Shown here one piece after another: positions 5,608-5,837 of a stretch of DNA of 5,837 nucleotides. Under the pieces are notes generated by a model. The model made no database searches and had not been told where the DNA came from. It was given only the letters and a program-made list of their open reading frames with translations. Each line of letters opens with the position of its first letter. The first letter of the stretch is position 1. Made by a program: the position numbers and the translations under genes. Source of the DNA: DAOTTY01 sp034437575 (GTDB taxonomy: Bacteria; Chloroflexota; Anaerolineae; Aggregatilineales; Phototrophicaceae); NCBI GenBank assembly GCA_034437575.1, contig DAOTTY010000287.1, positions 1 to 5,837 on the forward strand. The letters are read 5' to 3'.

Positions 5608-5837
5608 ATTCGTGAGCAGATGTGCCTGACTAGATCCACTTATTTATTTCCGTCCCCAGCCCTTTGTGACGCAAATGCCGAGCGTAAGATTGCCCAGAGC
5701 GTGATCGATTACTTTCCAAACCGCCTCAAAGAGACAGAAACAAATCGAGGACAGCAAGCGCGTGAAGCATTAGGGCAATGCGGTGGGTAAATTCGGGTTT
5801 TCGCGGCGAAATTTCAACGAAACTCAGGTGTCTCAGA
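5608..5837. other. Right-edge region without a defensible gene
   Basis: A 56-residue plus-strand frame runs from ATG at 5620 to TAA at 5790. Its later part, ERKIAQSVIDYFPNRLKETE and onward, has a plausible helical composition, but there is no ribosome binding site and the first 18 residues look random, so it could be a gene-end remnant. A perfect dyad TTTCGC-G-GCGAAA lies at 5799-5811. Nothing else stands out on either strand. Confidence 0.3.

Overview
The window reads as a piece of a fairly GC-rich free-living bacterial chromosome with loosely packed, independently transcribed genes. A Chloroflexota (Anaerolineae-like) source is my best guess. It rests on the style of the secreted solute-binding protein and on the G/C-biased hairpin cluster in one intergenic gap, not on a marker gene, so it is weak.

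Layout, left to right. (1) Bases 1-957, minus strand: the N-terminal 319 codons of a membrane-anchored SGNH/GDSL-type hydrolase, cut by the left edge. (2) Bases 958-1435: a non-coding gap with overlapping dyads near 1099-1129 and a cluster of small GC-rich hairpins at 1141-1380. (3) Bases 1436-2785, minus strand: a complete secreted ABC-transporter solute-binding protein of the carbohydrate type, with no permease or ATPase gene beside it. (4) Bases 2786-3234: a divergent control region. It holds a good sigma-70-like promoter for the binding protein, a 17-bp direct repeat whose proximal copy overlaps that promoter's -35 box, and a frameshifted protein remnant that may come from a transposase. 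(5) Bases 3235-4029, plus strand: an AraC-family regulator. (6) Bases 4032-4095: a 21-bp-period direct repeat followed by a -10 box, laid out like an AraC-type activator site. (7) Bases 4135-4944, plus strand: a cytoplasmic alpha/beta hydrolase with a full catalytic triad. (8) Bases 5100-5135: a strong hairpin between convergent genes. (9) Bases 5161-5607, minus strand: a hypothetical protein with an uncertain N-terminus. (10) Bases 5608-5837: no gene I can defend.

The most coherent functional unit is the regulator-hydrolase pair. The regulator gene is followed by two imperfect half-sites 21 bp apart, then a promoter that has a -10 but no recognisable -35, then the hydrolase. This suggests that the regulator switches on the hydrolase in response to a small molecule bound by its cupin-like N-terminal domain. 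Both AraC-gene stretches I counted by hand have clearly lower GC than the one counted in the binding-protein gene, which fits separate acquisition. I did not find a clearly new multi-gene system; the control regions are the part most worth a second look.
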